DNA of 64,000 nt from Bifidobacterium tibiigranuli (GTDB taxonomy: Bacteria; Actinomycetota; Actinomycetes; Actinomycetales; Bifidobacteriaceae). This document shows positions 7,464 through 16,494 of this stretch, piece by piece. The notes below the pieces were generated by a model. That model was not told where the DNA came from and searched no databases. It saw only the letters and a list, made by a program, of their open reading frames with translations. The stretch is taken from the NCBI RefSeq assembly GCF_009371885.1, contig NZ_QLZA01000001.1, positions 1-64,000 of the forward strand, given 5' to 3'. How positions within the stretch are numbered: position 1 is the stretch's first letter; each line of letters starts with the position of its first letter. The translations under genes were made by a program, and so were the position numbers.

Positions 7464-8861
7464 ATGACATTGCTGCACGAATACTACATTCCGGGGCTGC
7501 ATATCGAGGAGCATTCGATTCCGGTGCCGCTCGACTGGTCCGGCAAGGTGCCCGGAGACTATAGCCGGGCGTCCGGCGATTCGCTCAGCCTGTTCTACCG
7601 CGTGCTCAGCGCGCCCGAGCATGCGCATGATACCAAGCTTCCGCTGCTGGTGTATCTGCAGGGCGGGCCTGGGGGAGCGGGGCCGCGGCCGATCGATCCG
7701 TCAGATGATGGCTGGATAGCCGAGGCGATCAAGCATTTTCGCGTCATCCTGCCCGATCAGCGCGGCACCGGCCGCTCCTCGCATGTCAATGCGCAGATCA
7801 TGGCCCGTTTCGAGCGGCCCGAAGATCAGGCGGCGCATCTCAAGCATTTCCTGGCTGACTCGATCGTGCGCGACTTCGAGCATCTGCGCCGCACCGAATT
7901 CGACGCTGCCCCTTGGGTGACGCTCGGGCAGAGCTATGGCGGATTTCTGACGCTGACCTATCTTTCCCTGTTCCCCCAAGGGCTTGTGGCGAGCTTCACC
8001 TGCGGCGGCATCCCGCATGTGCCGGCTGACGCCCGTGAGGTCTACGAGCATACCTTCCCGCGCATGGCCGCCAAGACACGGCAATACTATGCTCGCTATC
8101 CGCAGGATCGCGCGCGGGTTGCGGCCGTTGCCGACCGGCTCGAACATGCCGGCGGCGATGACGCAACGTTGCTCACGCAGCCCATGTTGCCAGTGCTGCC
8201 CATGCTCCCCAATGGCGACCCGCTGAGCGTCGAGCGTTTGCAGACTCTCGGCGGCAGCTTCGGCATGAAGCCGAGCTTCGAGCGCGTGCATTGGATCTTC
8301 GACGGTGCCTTCCTCGACAGCGACGGCGAGCCAAGCAACGAGTCTGCGCCGTCGAGCGAGTTCCTGACTGCTGTCGAATCGGCCACAGCGTCGAACCCGC
8401 TGTACTGGCCGCTGCAGGAGTTCATCTATGCCGATGGCGAATTGGAGCAGCCGATTGGCTGGGCCGCGCAGCAGGTGCGCGACGAGCATCCCGAGTTCGG
8501 CACCGAGCAACGGCCGTTGCTGTTCACCGGCGAGGCGATGTTCCCGTGGATGTTCGAGCAGGAACGCGCGTTGCGGCCTTTCCGTGCCGCGATGGATGTG
8601 CTCATGGCCGACACACATTTCGGCACGATATATGACGCGGCGCAGTTGGCGCGCAACGAAGTGCCGCTGCAGTCGGCGGTGTACTTCGACGATATGTATG
8701 TCGACTCCGGCCTGCAGCTCGACACCCTGTCGCGCATCGGGCGTTCGCATTACTGGGTCACCAACGAGTTCGAACATGACGGACTGCATGGTGACACGGT
8801 GTTCCGACGGCTCTATGGCGAAGCGCTTGATCGCGGCGACCTGGCCGGCGTGTTTCTGTGA
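7464..8861 (+). CDS. Proline iminopeptidase-like alpha/beta hydrolase (family S33)
   Basis: This 465-residue serine peptidase has an oxyanion-side 'QGGPGGAGP' at 66-74, 'PDQRGTGRS' at 97-105, and the nucleophile elbow GQSYGG with Ser157. Near the C-terminus are an Asp-rich 'YFDDMYVDSG' (about 407-416) and 'NEFEHDGLHGD', where His438 is the likely triad histidine. Family members release N-terminal proline from small peptides in the cytoplasm, and no signal peptide is visible. The gene is followed by proC in the same direction, which is consistent with proline metabolism, though the two have a 115-base gap and may be separate units. Prolyl aminopeptidase and related tripeptidyl hydrolases are hard to tell apart by sequence. 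Confidence 0.85.
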   Translation: MTLLHEYYIPGLHIEEHSIPVPLDWSGKVPGDYSRASGDSLSLFYRVLSAPEHAHDTKLPLLVYLQGGPGGAGPRPIDPSDDGWIAEAIKHFRVILPDQRGTGRSSHVNAQIMARFERPEDQAAHLKHFLADSIVRDFEHLRRTEFDAAPWVTLGQSYGGFLTLTYLSLFPQGLVASFTCGGIPHVPADAREVYEHTFPRMAAKTRQYYARYPQDRARVAAVADRLEHAGGDDATLLTQPMLPVLPMLPNGDPLSVERLQTLGGSFGMKPSFERVHWIFDGAFLDSDGEPSNESAPSSEFLTAVESATASNPLYWPLQEFIYADGELEQPIGWAAQQVRDEHPEFGTEQRPLLFTGEAMFPWMFEQERALRPFRAAMDVLMADTHFGTIYDAAQLARNEVPLQSAVYFDDMYVDSGLQLDTLSRIGRSHYWVTNEFEHDGLHGDTVFRRLYGEALDRGDLAGVFL

Positions 8862-8976
8862 TTATCGGTAATTAGCATGTCCCATTACCATGGTCAGATA
8901 AGACGCCACAACAACCACAACAATCACACCAACTAGAAAATGGCACCGCACGCAGATGCGGACGAAAGGAATGTTC

Positions 8977-9768
8977 ATGGACAAGCCGGTTATAGGATTC
9001 ATCGGATACGGCAACATGGCTCAGGCCATCGCTCAAGGCCTGGTCAATGCTGGCGTGGTGCCAGGGGAGCGGATTGTGGCCTGCGCCGGCCATTTCGACA
9101 AACTTGAGCGCAACACGGCGACTATCGGCGCACAGGCCAAGCATGATGCCGCCGAAGTCGTGGAAGCCGCCGATATCGTGGTTATCGCCGTCAAGCCCTA
9201 TCAGATCGAGGGCGTACTCGGCCCAGTGTCCGAAGAACTCAAAAGCGGCAAGCCGGTCATCGTCTCCATTGCCGGTGGCTGGGGCTTGGAGCAGTACCGC
9301 GAGCTGCTGGGCGACGGAGCGCATGTGCAGTGCGCGATTCCGAACACGCCCATCGCCGTGGGCAAGGGCATTCTGGTCACCGAAGAGTCGAACGCGCTCA
9401 GCGACGAGGAAGCCAAGATTTTCGAGGAGATTTTCTCGCCGATTGCGCAGATCGAGCGCGTCGATAGCGAGCACTTGGGCATCGCCACCGATATCGCAGG
9501 CTGCGCTCCGGCGTTCACCGCCATGTACATCGAGGCGCTCGGTGACGCCGGCGTGCAGCACGGACTGCAGCGTGCGACCGCCTACCGCCTGGCCGCTGCG
9601 ATGGCCGAAGGCGTCGGCGCGCTGTATCTGGCCACCGGAACCCATCCCGGCGCGATGAAGGACGCTGTCTGCTCGCCTGGCGGTTCGACCATCCGCGGCG
9701 TCGTGCAATTGGAAAAGGATGGCTTCCGTGGCAGCGTCATTGACGCCATTAATGCCATAGAGGCGTAG
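8977..9768 (+). CDS. proC: Pyrroline-5-carboxylate reductase
   Basis: This 263-residue enzyme reduces 1-pyrroline-5-carboxylate to proline with NAD(P)H, the last step of proline synthesis. The Rossmann motif 'IGFIGYGNMAQAIAQGL' lies at the N-terminus, with 'VVIAVKPYQ' and the family signature in the C-terminal half ('CSPGGSTIRGVVQLEKDGFR'). The ATG at 8977 follows GAAAGGA by 6 bases and is preferred to ATGs at 8956 and 8971. Length is normal. The TAG stop codon is also the first three bases of the dispersed repeat at 9766-9905. Confidence 0.93.
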   Translation: MDKPVIGFIGYGNMAQAIAQGLVNAGVVPGERIVACAGHFDKLERNTATIGAQAKHDAAEVVEAADIVVIAVKPYQIEGVLGPVSEELKSGKPVIVSIAGGWGLEQYRELLGDGAHVQCAIPNTPIAVGKGILVTEESNALSDEEAKIFEEIFSPIAQIERVDSEHLGIATDIAGCAPAFTAMYIEALGDAGVQHGLQRATAYRLAAAMAEGVGALYLATGTHPGAMKDAVCSPGGSTIRGVVQLEKDGFRGSVIDAINAIEA

Positions 9769-9905
9769 TGCGCACATAACGAACATGCGTAGGGGCAACG
9801 AAATCATTGATTTCGTTGCCCCTACGCATGTTCACGTCAGCTGGCCAGCCAGCGCAATGTTAGGTTCGTGCGCACTACTCGCAACGCATCATGAGTAGTG
9901 CGCAC
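9766..9905. repeat. Dispersed multi-hairpin repeat, copy 1
   Basis: This 140-bp element resembles copy 2 at 13547-13684. It opens with TAGTGCGCACATAACGAACA, contains a 53-bp near loop-free palindrome at 9781-9833 (26-bp arms around one T), and closes with a 13-bp stem (9868-9880 with 9893-9905) around the loop GCAACGCATCAT. TAGTGCGCAC occurs at 9766 and 9896 and inverted at 9868. It fills the convergent gap between proC and an ABC-transporter gene and so probably also ends transcription. It has no coding capacity; a MITE-like origin is inferred. Confidence 0.8.
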
Positions 9906-9918
9906 CATCTGCCAGCTT

Positions 9919-10779
9919 CTAGCCAATAATCACATCCTGCGGCTTGATGTCGCTGGTGAAGGAAGGCGCGAGCTCCTGCTCATAGGTCGTGCGGAAGAAG
10001 CCATTGGCGGTGAGCTGCTTGATCCTCGTGTTGACCCAGTTCAGCAGGCTGGCGTTGCCCTTCTTCACGGCAGGCGCAATGGTCGACTCGTCGCCGAGCT
10101 TCTTGATGCCCACGGTGTAGCCAGGATTGTCTTTGGCCCAAGCATAGAGATACGTGTTATCGTCCGCCAGAGCGGCTACGCGACCATCCTTGAAGGCTTG
10201 GAACTGCTGGGTTTTGGAATCGAACTTCTGCAGGTTCACATCCGGGTACTGCTGGGTGAAGAAGGTTTCTGCCGTCGTGCCTTTGGTCACCGCCAGATCC
10301 TTGCCTTTGAGCTGGTCAGGGCTGGTGATCTTGGCCTTGTCGGGGGAGACCACGCCGATGGAGACCTTCATGTATGGTTCGGCAAAATCGACGACCTGCT
10401 TGCGTTCATCAGTGACGGTGAAGTTGGCGAGCACCAGATCCACCTTGTCGGATTTGAGCGAATCCACGCGGCCGTCGGCGTTGACCTGCACCCATTTGAC
10501 CTTGACGCCCAGATCCTTGGCGAGTTGGTTGCCGAGCGCGACATCGTAGCCGGCCCGCGTGCCGTCATTCTTCACGTAGCCGTACGGCGGCAGATCGCCG
10601 AAGGTGGCGATGCGAATCGTGCCATCCTTCTTGATCTGCTCGACCGTTCGCCCTTGCTGGGACGAGCCATTGCCTGATGCATTGCCGCCATTGGATCCGT
10701 TGCCCGAACCGCATGCGGCCACGGCGAGCAGCATTGCCCCGGCGAGAAGCGCGGCGGATGTTTTTTTGAAGATGGACAT
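9919..10779 (-). CDS. Amino-acid ABC transporter substrate-binding lipoprotein
   Basis: This 286-residue protein has a lipoprotein signal (MSIFKKTSAALLAGAMLLA then VAACGSG, lipid-anchored at the Cys). A Gly/Asn/Ser linker follows, then a family-3 solute-binding domain: 'GTIRIATFGDLPPYGYV', 'DVALGNQLAKDLGVKVKW', 'VDLVLANFTVTDERKQVVDFAEPY'. This type binds polar amino acids such as glutamine, glutamate or cystine outside the membrane. The ATG at 10779 follows GAAGGGA by 5 bases; an ATG at 10782 is possible. It is the last gene of the importer operon, 136 bases after the ATPase gene, with a hairpin between. Confidence 0.9.
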   Translation of the reverse strand: MSIFKKTSAALLAGAMLLAVAACGSGNGSNGGNASGNGSSQQGRTVEQIKKDGTIRIATFGDLPPYGYVKNDGTRAGYDVALGNQLAKDLGVKVKWVQVNADGRVDSLKSDKVDLVLANFTVTDERKQVVDFAEPYMKVSIGVVSPDKAKITSPDQLKGKDLAVTKGTTAETFFTQQYPDVNLQKFDSKTQQFQAFKDGRVAALADDNTYLYAWAKDNPGYTVGIKKLGDESTIAPAVKKGNASLLNWVNTRIKQLTANGFFRTTYEQELAPSFTSDIKPQDVIIG

Positions 10780-10859
10780 CATATTCCCTTCGTTGTGTTG
10801 GATACCATCAAATTTTTCTGGCCGGAGGCGGAGCATGCGACCGCGACTAGCATATAAGA

Positions 10860-10895
10860 GGCGCTGCGGAATCCGTGAGGGATCGCCGTAGCGCC
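10860..10895. other. Hairpin between ATPase and binding-protein genes
   Basis: GGCGCT...AGCGCC arms (10860-10865 with 10890-10895) extend inwards through CGG/CCG and GATCC-type pairs with small bulges. In ABC operons such hairpins often stabilise or attenuate part of the transcript so that the binding protein is made in excess; that role is inferred. Confidence 0.45.
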
Positions 10896-10915
10896 AGCGC
10901 ATCGTTCCTGCCGTA

Positions 10916-11767
10916 TCATTCCGCGGCCACCGGAGACATGCTTTCCAAAAAGCGCTTCGCCCGATCAGTCTGCGGAGACGAGAAGAAGTCGCCGCCGGGC
11001 TGACGTTCGAGAATCACGCCGTCTTCGAGGAACATGACCGTATCGGCTACACGCCGGGCGAATTCCATTTCGTGCGTGACCACGATCATCGTCATGCGGC
11101 GTTTGGCGAGCCGAAGCATAAGTTCGAGCACTTCGCGCACCATCTCCGGGTCGAGTGAGGCAGTCACCTCATCGAACAGCATAAGCTCCGGGTTCATCGC
11201 CAGCGCCCGCACGATGGCGATGCGCTGCTTCTGACCCCCCGAAAGCTCTCTCGGGTAGGAGTCCTTGTATTGCGAAAGCTGCACATCGGCCAGCAGCCGG
11301 TCCATCTGCTCGTCGACTTCGGCTTTGGCCCGCTTCTGCACGGCGGTGGGACCCAGCTCGATGTTCTTGGCGACGCTGAGATTCGGAAACAGGTCGTAGC
11401 TTTGGAACACCATGCCGATGCGCGTGCGCAGCTTGCGCCACGCCTTCTCGCTGTTGCGCGACACGGGCCGGCCGTTGAAGCTGATTTCGCCATCCTGGAT
11501 GTCTTCGAGGCCGTTCAGGCACCGAATCAGCGTGGACTTGCCCGAACCGGAAGGGCCGACGAGCACGACGACCTCGCCCGGCATTACATCGAAGCTGATG
11601 TCCTTGAGCACCTCGTGGCTGCCATAGGACTTTCTCAAGTGTCGTACGGAAAGCAGCGGCGCAGCGTCTGTGGCTGCGGCGTCCGCGGTGCCGACAGTTG
11701 TGCCGACATGCGCAGTGCCGGCGGTCGTATTGAGAGCTGCGTTGACGTTGACGGTGGAATCACTCAT
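10916..11767 (-). CDS. Amino-acid ABC transporter ATP-binding protein (GlnQ-like)
   Basis: This 283-residue ATPase has Walker A 'GPSGSGKST', Q-loop 'GMVFQSYDLFPNL', signature 'LSGGQKQR' and Walker B 'ELMLFDEVTASLDPE', with the H-loop in 'MIVVTHEMEFA'. The first 40 or so residues are an Ala/Thr-rich extension before the usual start 'LLSVRHLRKSYGSHEVLKDI'. The ATG at 11767 follows AAGGAG by 8 bases and overlaps the upstream permease gene by 8 bases. It powers the importer formed with the two permeases and the binding lipoprotein in this operon. Confidence 0.92.
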   Translation of the reverse strand: MSDSTVNVNAALNTTAGTAHVGTTVGTADAAATDAAPLLSVRHLRKSYGSHEVLKDISFDVMPGEVVVLVGPSGSGKSTLIRCLNGLEDIQDGEISFNGRPVSRNSEKAWRKLRTRIGMVFQSYDLFPNLSVAKNIELGPTAVQKRAKAEVDEQMDRLLADVQLSQYKDSYPRELSGGQKQRIAIVRALAMNPELMLFDEVTASLDPEMVREVLELMLRLAKRRMTMIVVTHEMEFARRVADTVMFLEDGVILERQPGGDFFSSPQTDRAKRFLESMSPVAAE

Positions 11768-12503
11768 GATTGCGCTCCTTGGCACGACGTTCCAACGCCT
11801 TGGCAGCCATCGACAGCGGCCAGCAGACGAGGAAATACAAGAGGAAGATGAAGCCGTAGACCCAGAATGCGGCGTCGGGGTGAGCCGTGCGATTGGCCTC
11901 CATGATCTGCTGGCCGACGGTGACCACGTCGATGACGCTGATAAGCAGCAGCAGCGACGTGGTTTTGATCACGCGGGTCGCGAGATTGATGGTGGCAGGA
12001 ATCATCATGCCGATTGACTGCGGAATGCGTACGAACCACAGAAGCTGCAGCCCGCCCATGCCGAGTGCCTTGCCTGCGTCGACCTGATGATCCGGCACGG
12101 AAATCAGTGCGCCGCGCACGATGTCGCTGATTTCCGCAGAAACCCATAGGCCGAAGGCGACCACCGCCACGGTCGTGCCATCGACTTGCACGCCAAGTTC
12201 GCGGGGCAGAATGTAATATGCGAGGAACAGAATCACCAGCGTCGGTATGATGCGGAAGAATTCGAGGTAGACGCGCAGTATGGCGCGCAATGCCGGGTTG
12301 CGCAGAATGCGCAGCGCCCCGATCAGCACGCCCAGAGGGATGCCGACAAGCAGCGCCAATCCTGCGATGGATGCGGAAGTCCACAGCCCGGACATCAGCC
12401 GGGCGAAATTGTCTCCAGTGAACAGCACGCTCGCGCCGCCGCTCAGGCTCAGATTCATGCTTAGTCCCATACTCATGCTCTCAGTTATCGCCGAAAGTGC
12501 CAC
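11760..12503 (-). CDS. Amino-acid ABC transporter permease 2
   Basis: This 247-residue HisM/GlnP-type inner-membrane permease includes 'GLWTSASIAGLALLVGIPLGVLIG' and 'LEFFRIIPTLVILFLAYYIL', with the EAA-loop region 'VDAGKALGMGGLQLLWFVRIPQSI'. A GTG at 12503 is chosen because AGGAGGG sits about 6 bases upstream. This makes a 23-base overlap with the preceding permease, a sign of coupled translation. It pairs with permease 1 to form the channel. Confidence 0.9.
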   Translation of the reverse strand: MALSAITESMSMGLSMNLSLSGGASVLFTGDNFARLMSGLWTSASIAGLALLVGIPLGVLIGALRILRNPALRAILRVYLEFFRIIPTLVILFLAYYILPRELGVQVDGTTVAVVAFGLWVSAEISDIVRGALISVPDHQVDAGKALGMGGLQLLWFVRIPQSIGMMIPATINLATRVIKTTSLLLLISVIDVVTVGQQIMEANRTAHPDAAFWVYGFIFLLYFLVCWPLSMAAKALERRAKERNHE

Positions 12504-13143
12504 GGCGGACCCTCCTTTCCAGCAAGGTCAGGATGACCGACAGCGGTATGAGGATGATTGCGTAGGCGATGACCAGTTGGAGCAGGTATTCGTCGGTGCG
12601 GTAGTACATGCCGATGAGATCTCTGGCGGTATTTGTCAGCTCCGGCACGGCGATGACAGTGAATACGGAGGTTTCCTTGACTATGAAGATCGCGTTCGCG
12701 GCGACCGCCGGCACGCTGCGCGTCAGCCCTTGTGGCAGCGTCACATGCCGAATCATCTGCATAGGAGAGAGCCCCAAGGCGCGCGCCGATTCGGTCTGCA
12801 CGCTGGGAATCGCGTCGAATCCGCCTTGGAACGCGCCCGACATATACGCTGCGCCGAGGATGGACATGCCGATGATCGCGCAGGTTTCAGCGTTCCATTT
12901 GATGCCGATGGTCGGGAACGCATAATACAGAAAGAACAGCTGGATGAGCAGGGGAGTGTTGCGAAACAGCTCTTCGATGGTCGCGCTGGCCTGAGAGAAC
13001 ACAGGGACACGGTATTCGCGCACGAGCGCAAGGACGAGACCCAGCAGCGAGGCGAAGACGATGCTGACGGCTGAGAGTCTGAGCGTCAGCAGGAACGCCC
13101 GCGCGAACAGCGGCAGGCTCGCCGATATGATGGTCCAGCTCAC
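12481..13143 (-). CDS. Amino-acid ABC transporter permease 1
   Basis: This 220-residue polar-amino-acid permease has the family N-terminal motif ('ARAFLLTLRLSAVSIVFASLLG'), 'EELFRNTPLLIQLFFLYYAFP' and the EAA loop 'SARALGLSPMQMIRHVTLPQGL'. The GTG at 13143 follows AAGGAGAG closely. It is the first gene of the four-gene importer operon; the promoter is expected in 13144-13260, where ATGTT-tac-AACAT (13232-13244) is a candidate operator. Confidence 0.9.
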   Translation of the reverse strand: MSWTIISASLPLFARAFLLTLRLSAVSIVFASLLGLVLALVREYRVPVFSQASATIEELFRNTPLLIQLFFLYYAFPTIGIKWNAETCAIIGMSILGAAYMSGAFQGGFDAIPSVQTESARALGLSPMQMIRHVTLPQGLTRSVPAVAANAIFIVKETSVFTVIAVPELTNTARDLIGMYYRTDEYLLQLVIAYAIILIPLSVILTLLERRVRRGTFGDN

Positions 13144-13231
13144 GCTCTCTCCTTCCCGTGTTCAGCTATGCGTTGCGTCTCTCTGGCAGCTCTTGCAGAT
13201 GCCGCCGATATTTCGGCCATTTGTTTCGAAT

Positions 13232-13244
13232 ATGTTTACAACAT
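13232..13244. promoter_or_regulatory. Small palindrome upstream of the amino-acid importer operon
   Basis: ATGTT-TAC-AACAT forms a 13-base palindrome about 90 bases before the first permease gene, in a 576-base stretch (13144-13719) without any gene I can support. It may be an operator. The rest of that stretch is occupied by the dispersed repeat copy 2 and its extra upstream hairpin. Confidence 0.3.
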
Positions 13245-13518
13245 GTTTCCGATAGCCAAGCATAACGCTCTCGTAGATGGCCCTGGCGACGGCGATCTTC
13301 CATCGGGCATGCGCAAGGAGAGGCTTGTGCGATCATCTTGCCGACTGTTTGCGTTGCGGATTGCGCTATTTACCGTTGCTGATGTCGTTTGCGGCCATTG
13401 GGCGGTATGAATTGCTCTTATATCCCGTCATCGAATAGAGCGATGTACAAGTCCGCATAGTGGACATATGGGATGGTATGTGGTGTCTTTCTGGCCATGA
13501 GGTATAGCGACTTGAGTA

Positions 13519-13686
13519 ATGCGCACTACTTGCCAAGCGTTTTGCGTAGTGCACGCATAACGAACATGCATATGGGCGCGAGAATAGATGGTCTCGTTGC
13601 CATTATGAGGATTCACGTCAGTCGCTCACCCGCATGCATGTTAGGTTCATGCGCACTACTCGCAACGCATCATGAGTAGTGCGCGC
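13519..13686. repeat. Dispersed multi-hairpin repeat, copy 2 with extra upstream hairpin
   Basis: Positions 13547-13684 match copy 1 (9766-9905) at both ends: TAGTGC..GCATAACGAACATGC at the left and 'TTAGGTTC.TGCGCACTACTC' to 'CATGAGTAGTGCGC' at the right. The centre differs but is still partly self-complementary. An additional stem upstream (GCGCACTAC at 13521-13529 with GTAGTGC at 13546-13552) makes this copy a run of three hairpins. It ends 36 bases before the ychF start. Confidence 0.75.
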
Positions 13687-13719
13687 TGGTATGTCAGCGT
13701 TTCCCCTAGACTGGGGAGC

Positions 13720-14814
13720 ATGTCTTTAACTATCGGAATCGTCGGCCTGCCCAACGTCGGCAAGTCGACTCTTTTTAATGCCTTGACCCGCAACAACGTA
13801 CTTGCGGAGAATTATCCCTTCGCCACCATCGAGCCGAATACCGGCATCGTGCCGCTGCCCGACAAGCGTCTGCCGGTGCTCGCCAAGCTGGTGCACACCG
13901 AGAAGATCATCCCGGCGACCGTGACTTTTGTTGATATCGCAGGCATCGTCAAAGGCGCGTCGCAAGGCGAGGGCTTGGGCAACAAGTTCCTGGCCAACAT
14001 CCGCGAGGCGGACGCGATCTGCGAGGTCGTGCGCACCTTCGTGGATGACGACATCGTGCATGTCAACGGCAAGGTCGACCCTACGGACGATATTGACACC
14101 ATCAACACCGAGCTGATCCTTGCCGACCTGCAGACCATCGAGAACGCGCTGCCGAGGCTCGAAAAGGATCTGCGTGGCAAGAAGGTCAGCGGCGAGTACG
14201 TCGCCGCCGTCAATGAGGCGAAGACGATTCTCGAAGCCGGCGAAACCATCGATCACGCGGCCGCCGCGGGCAAAATCGATAAGGATACCATCTACGACCT
14301 GCATTTGATGACCGCCAAGCCCTTCATCTACGTGTTCAATGTGGACGACAACGAGCTGCAGGATGATGCCGCCAAGCAGAAGCTCGCTGACTCCGTGGCC
14401 CCGGCCAAGGCTATCTTCCTCAACGCGCAGTTCGAAGCCGACCTGACCGAATTGGACGAGGGCGACGCCCGCGAGATGCTTGCCGACGCCGGACTGGACG
14501 AATCTGGCCTCGATCAGCTCGCCCGCGTCGGCTTCGACGTGCTCGGTCTGCAGACCTTCCTGACCGCAGGCGAAAAGGAAGTCCGCGCTTGGCAGATCCA
14601 TCAAGGTTGGACCGCTCCGCAAGCCGCCGGTGTCATCCACACCGACTTCGAAAAAGGCTTCATCAAGGCTGAAATCGTCTCCTACGACGACTTCGTAGCC
14701 GCTGAAGGCGCCATGACCAAGATCAAGGACGCCGGCAAGCTCCGCCTCGAAGGCCGCGACTACGTCATGCAAGACGGCGACATCGTAGAGTTTAAATTTA
14801 ACGTTTCGAAGTGA
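13720..14814 (+). CDS. ychF: Redox-regulated ATPase YchF (Obg-like)
   Basis: This 364-residue protein begins [20 protein letters not shown] (P-loop GLPNVGKS) and has '[22 protein letters not shown]' (switch II region), a coiled-coil insert and a C-terminal TGS domain ending '[20 protein letters not shown]'. YchF is a universally conserved ATPase of the Obg family that binds ribosomes. The ATG at 13720 gives the family N-terminus. GGGGAG is only one base away, so a leaderless or weak start is possible. It stands alone, just after repeat copy 2. Confidence 0.95.
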   Translation: MSLTIGIVGLPNVGKSTLFNALTRNNVLAENYPFATIEPNTGIVPLPDKRLPVLAKLVHTEKIIPATVTFVDIAGIVKGASQGEGLGNKFLANIREADAICEVVRTFVDDDIVHVNGKVDPTDDIDTINTELILADLQTIENALPRLEKDLRGKKVSGEYVAAVNEAKTILEAGETIDHAAAAGKIDKDTIYDLHLMTAKPFIYVFNVDDNELQDDAAKQKLADSVAPAKAIFLNAQFEADLTELDEGDAREMLADAGLDESGLDQLARVGFDVLGLQTFLTAGEKEVRAWQIHQGWTAPQAAGVIHTDFEKGFIKAEIVSYDDFVAAEGAMTKIKDAGKLRLEGRDYVMQDGDIVEFKFNVSK

Positions 14815-14845
14815 GTAAGTAGTTTTCAATCTATTGCTGAACCAT

Positions 14846-14891
14846 GAACCGACTTTCCAACGGCTTTGAGCCACTTGAAGAAAGTCGGTTC
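14846..14891. terminator. Hairpin after ychF at convergent junction
   Basis: GAACCGACTTTC (14846-14857) pairs perfectly with GAAAGTCGGTTC (14880-14891). It lies just after ychF in the gap before the convergent DUF1801 gene and is the likely terminator. The remaining bases to 15079 show no gene I can support. Confidence 0.6.
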
Positions 14892-15079
14892 TTGTCGGAG
14901 TCTCACTGTAATTTCGAAGCTCATACTCATAGGCGAGTGGGAGAGCAATCGTCAGGTGCGGCGCGAAGTCACGATGTACAACCTGGACATGATTTTAGCG
15001 GTCAGGTATCAATCCACTTCTTCTCGTGCTGTTCAGTTTCGGCAGTGGGCAACCAGTGTCCTCTCTGAGTATTAGGACG

Positions 15080-15514
15080 TTACCGTGCGAATGCAGGCTC
15101 AGGGTCGTCCTCGCGGGTCCACGCGATGGCGATGAGTTTGCGGAGCACGGCTAGGTTGATGTCGTTGAGCTTTTTCACGTAGACGCAGCCCGCGCCCTCG
15201 GTGTATGTGCCGAGCGTCGGCAGCAGTTCGACTCCGGCGGGCAAATCCTTGAGGTCGTAGAGCGAAAGCTGTGCCTTGCGCGGCGAGAACCCGACTTTGG
15301 GCCATATGCCGCGATTGCGAGGATTCGCGGGCGAAACATAGCGGTAGCTTCCGTACCCCACAATCGATGGTCCCCACATCACCGGGTCGACGCCAGTGAT
15401 CTCACGAAAGATTTCGGCGAGTGCTTTTCCATCTTCCCGGCGACGTGCAGGGGTCGTAGCGTCAAGGAATTCATCGACGTTTGCGTTGGTCGGTTGCGTT
15501 TTCTGAGCTGCCAT
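15080..15514 (-). CDS. DUF1801-family protein (YdhG-like)
   Basis: This 144-residue protein matches the DUF1801/YdhG pattern: 'NVDEFLDATTPARRREDGKALAEIFREITG', then 'PVMWGPSIVGYGSYRYVSP', 'IWPKVGFSPRKAQLSLYDL' and 'GKGCVYVKKL'-like 'GAGCVYVKKLNDIN'. The fold is a small alpha/beta domain found widely in Actinobacteria and Firmicutes; no biochemical role is established. It is transcribed alone. Confidence 0.8.
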   Translation of the reverse strand: MAAQKTQPTNANVDEFLDATTPARRREDGKALAEIFREITGVDPVMWGPSIVGYGSYRYVSPANPRNRGIWPKVGFSPRKAQLSLYDLKDLPAGVELLPTLGTYTEGAGCVYVKKLNDINLAVLRKLIAIAWTREDDPEPAFAR

Positions 15515-15675
15515 GTGACCAGCTTATAGCATGACTGTGCGAGTGAATCTGCACATAATTGCGAGACCTCCAGATCTCTAGATCTACAGAGTATGAGACG
15601 TGTCTTACAACGATTGCTGAGTTATAGCTGACGATTATCGCATGTGACTTTGGGAGGAAAGCCCACCCGCATTCG

Positions 15676-16494
15676 TTATTCATGAATATTCGCTCGTGAC
15701 AGGAACGGTCTGTTGCCTGGGCTCTCTGTTCCTGTTTTTGTTCTCATCGGTGAAGGTCTGCCGGTTTGCCATCGCCCTGCGATAAATGATTCGGCCTTGG
15801 CGGCATCATCGCGATATGCCTTGCCGAACTCGTCAATGAGCCCGTGGAACTCTTGGAGCTGCGCGGTCGACAATCCTGTGGCGAGCACGACTGGCGCCAA
15901 TGCCTTATGGAACGCGGGATAGCCGGCAGGGAGCTTGCAGCCAAGAAAAGCGAACAGTCTGCGAGCGTATGCGTCGGCGACGAATGACCGGCGGTCGAAT
16001 ACGTATAGCATCAGCACGTCGGCGGTTTCGCCTCCAATGCCGAACAATCCCAGCAGCTCGTGCCGGAGTTCCTCGTCCGGCACGCCCAGCGCGTTCGTCG
16101 GCTCGCAGTCGAATTGTTGCCGATACCATTGAGCCAGTGATTGCAGGGCGCGCGCCTTGTTGCGATAGAATCCAGACGGTCGAATCAGCCCTTGCAGATC
16201 GGCGCTACGCATTGTGGCGATTGCGTCCGGCGAGAACGCTTCGGCCTCTTTGAGACAGGCCAGCGAACGCTCTACGTTGGTAAACGCTGTGTTCTGCACG
16301 AGCACGGCACCGACCATGATCTCGAATATAGTGTCGGCAGGCCACCAGCCGGTCGGCCCCATCTCGCGCAGCATAAGCCGGAACAGCGATTCAATCTCTG
16401 CTGGCGACGGGCTGTTTAGGGCTGCTGGCTGATGTCTTGACAGGGAATTGTCCAAGTGTCTGATTCGATGGGAGAGCCGCTTTGGATCGCTCAT
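15676..16494 (-). CDS. Endonuclease III-like HhH-GPD DNA glycosylase, without Fe-S cluster
   Basis: This 272-residue protein has the HhH-GPD core: 'FEIMVGAVLVQNTAFTNVERSL', hairpin 'LLGLFGIGGETADVLMLYVF' and catalytic Asp in 'FVADAYARRLFAFLG'. The lysine of bifunctional EndoIII is absent (GIGGETAD), so it is probably a monofunctional glycosylase, as in MagIII-type 3-methyladenine enzymes. The four-cysteine Fe-S loop is missing. The ATG at 16494 overlaps the hipA stop (ATGA), so it is translated with the HipA toxin gene, an unusual partner. Confidence 0.8.
   Translation of the reverse strand: MSDPKRLSHRIRHLDNSLSRHQPAALNSPSPAEIESLFRLMLREMGPTGWWPADTIFEIMVGAVLVQNTAFTNVERSLACLKEAEAFSPDAIATMRSADLQGLIRPSGFYRNKARALQSLAQWYRQQFDCEPTNALGVPDEELRHELLGLFGIGGETADVLMLYVFDRRSFVADAYARRLFAFLGCKLPAGYPAFHKALAPVVLATGLSTAQLQEFHGLIDEFGKAYRDDAAKAESFIAGRWQTGRPSPMRTKTGTESPGNRPFLSRANIHE

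Noticed and set aside
7701..8789. 362-codon open frame opposite the iminopeptidase
   Set aside because: The plus strand has an intact catalytic triad and family length; the antisense frame has no motif.
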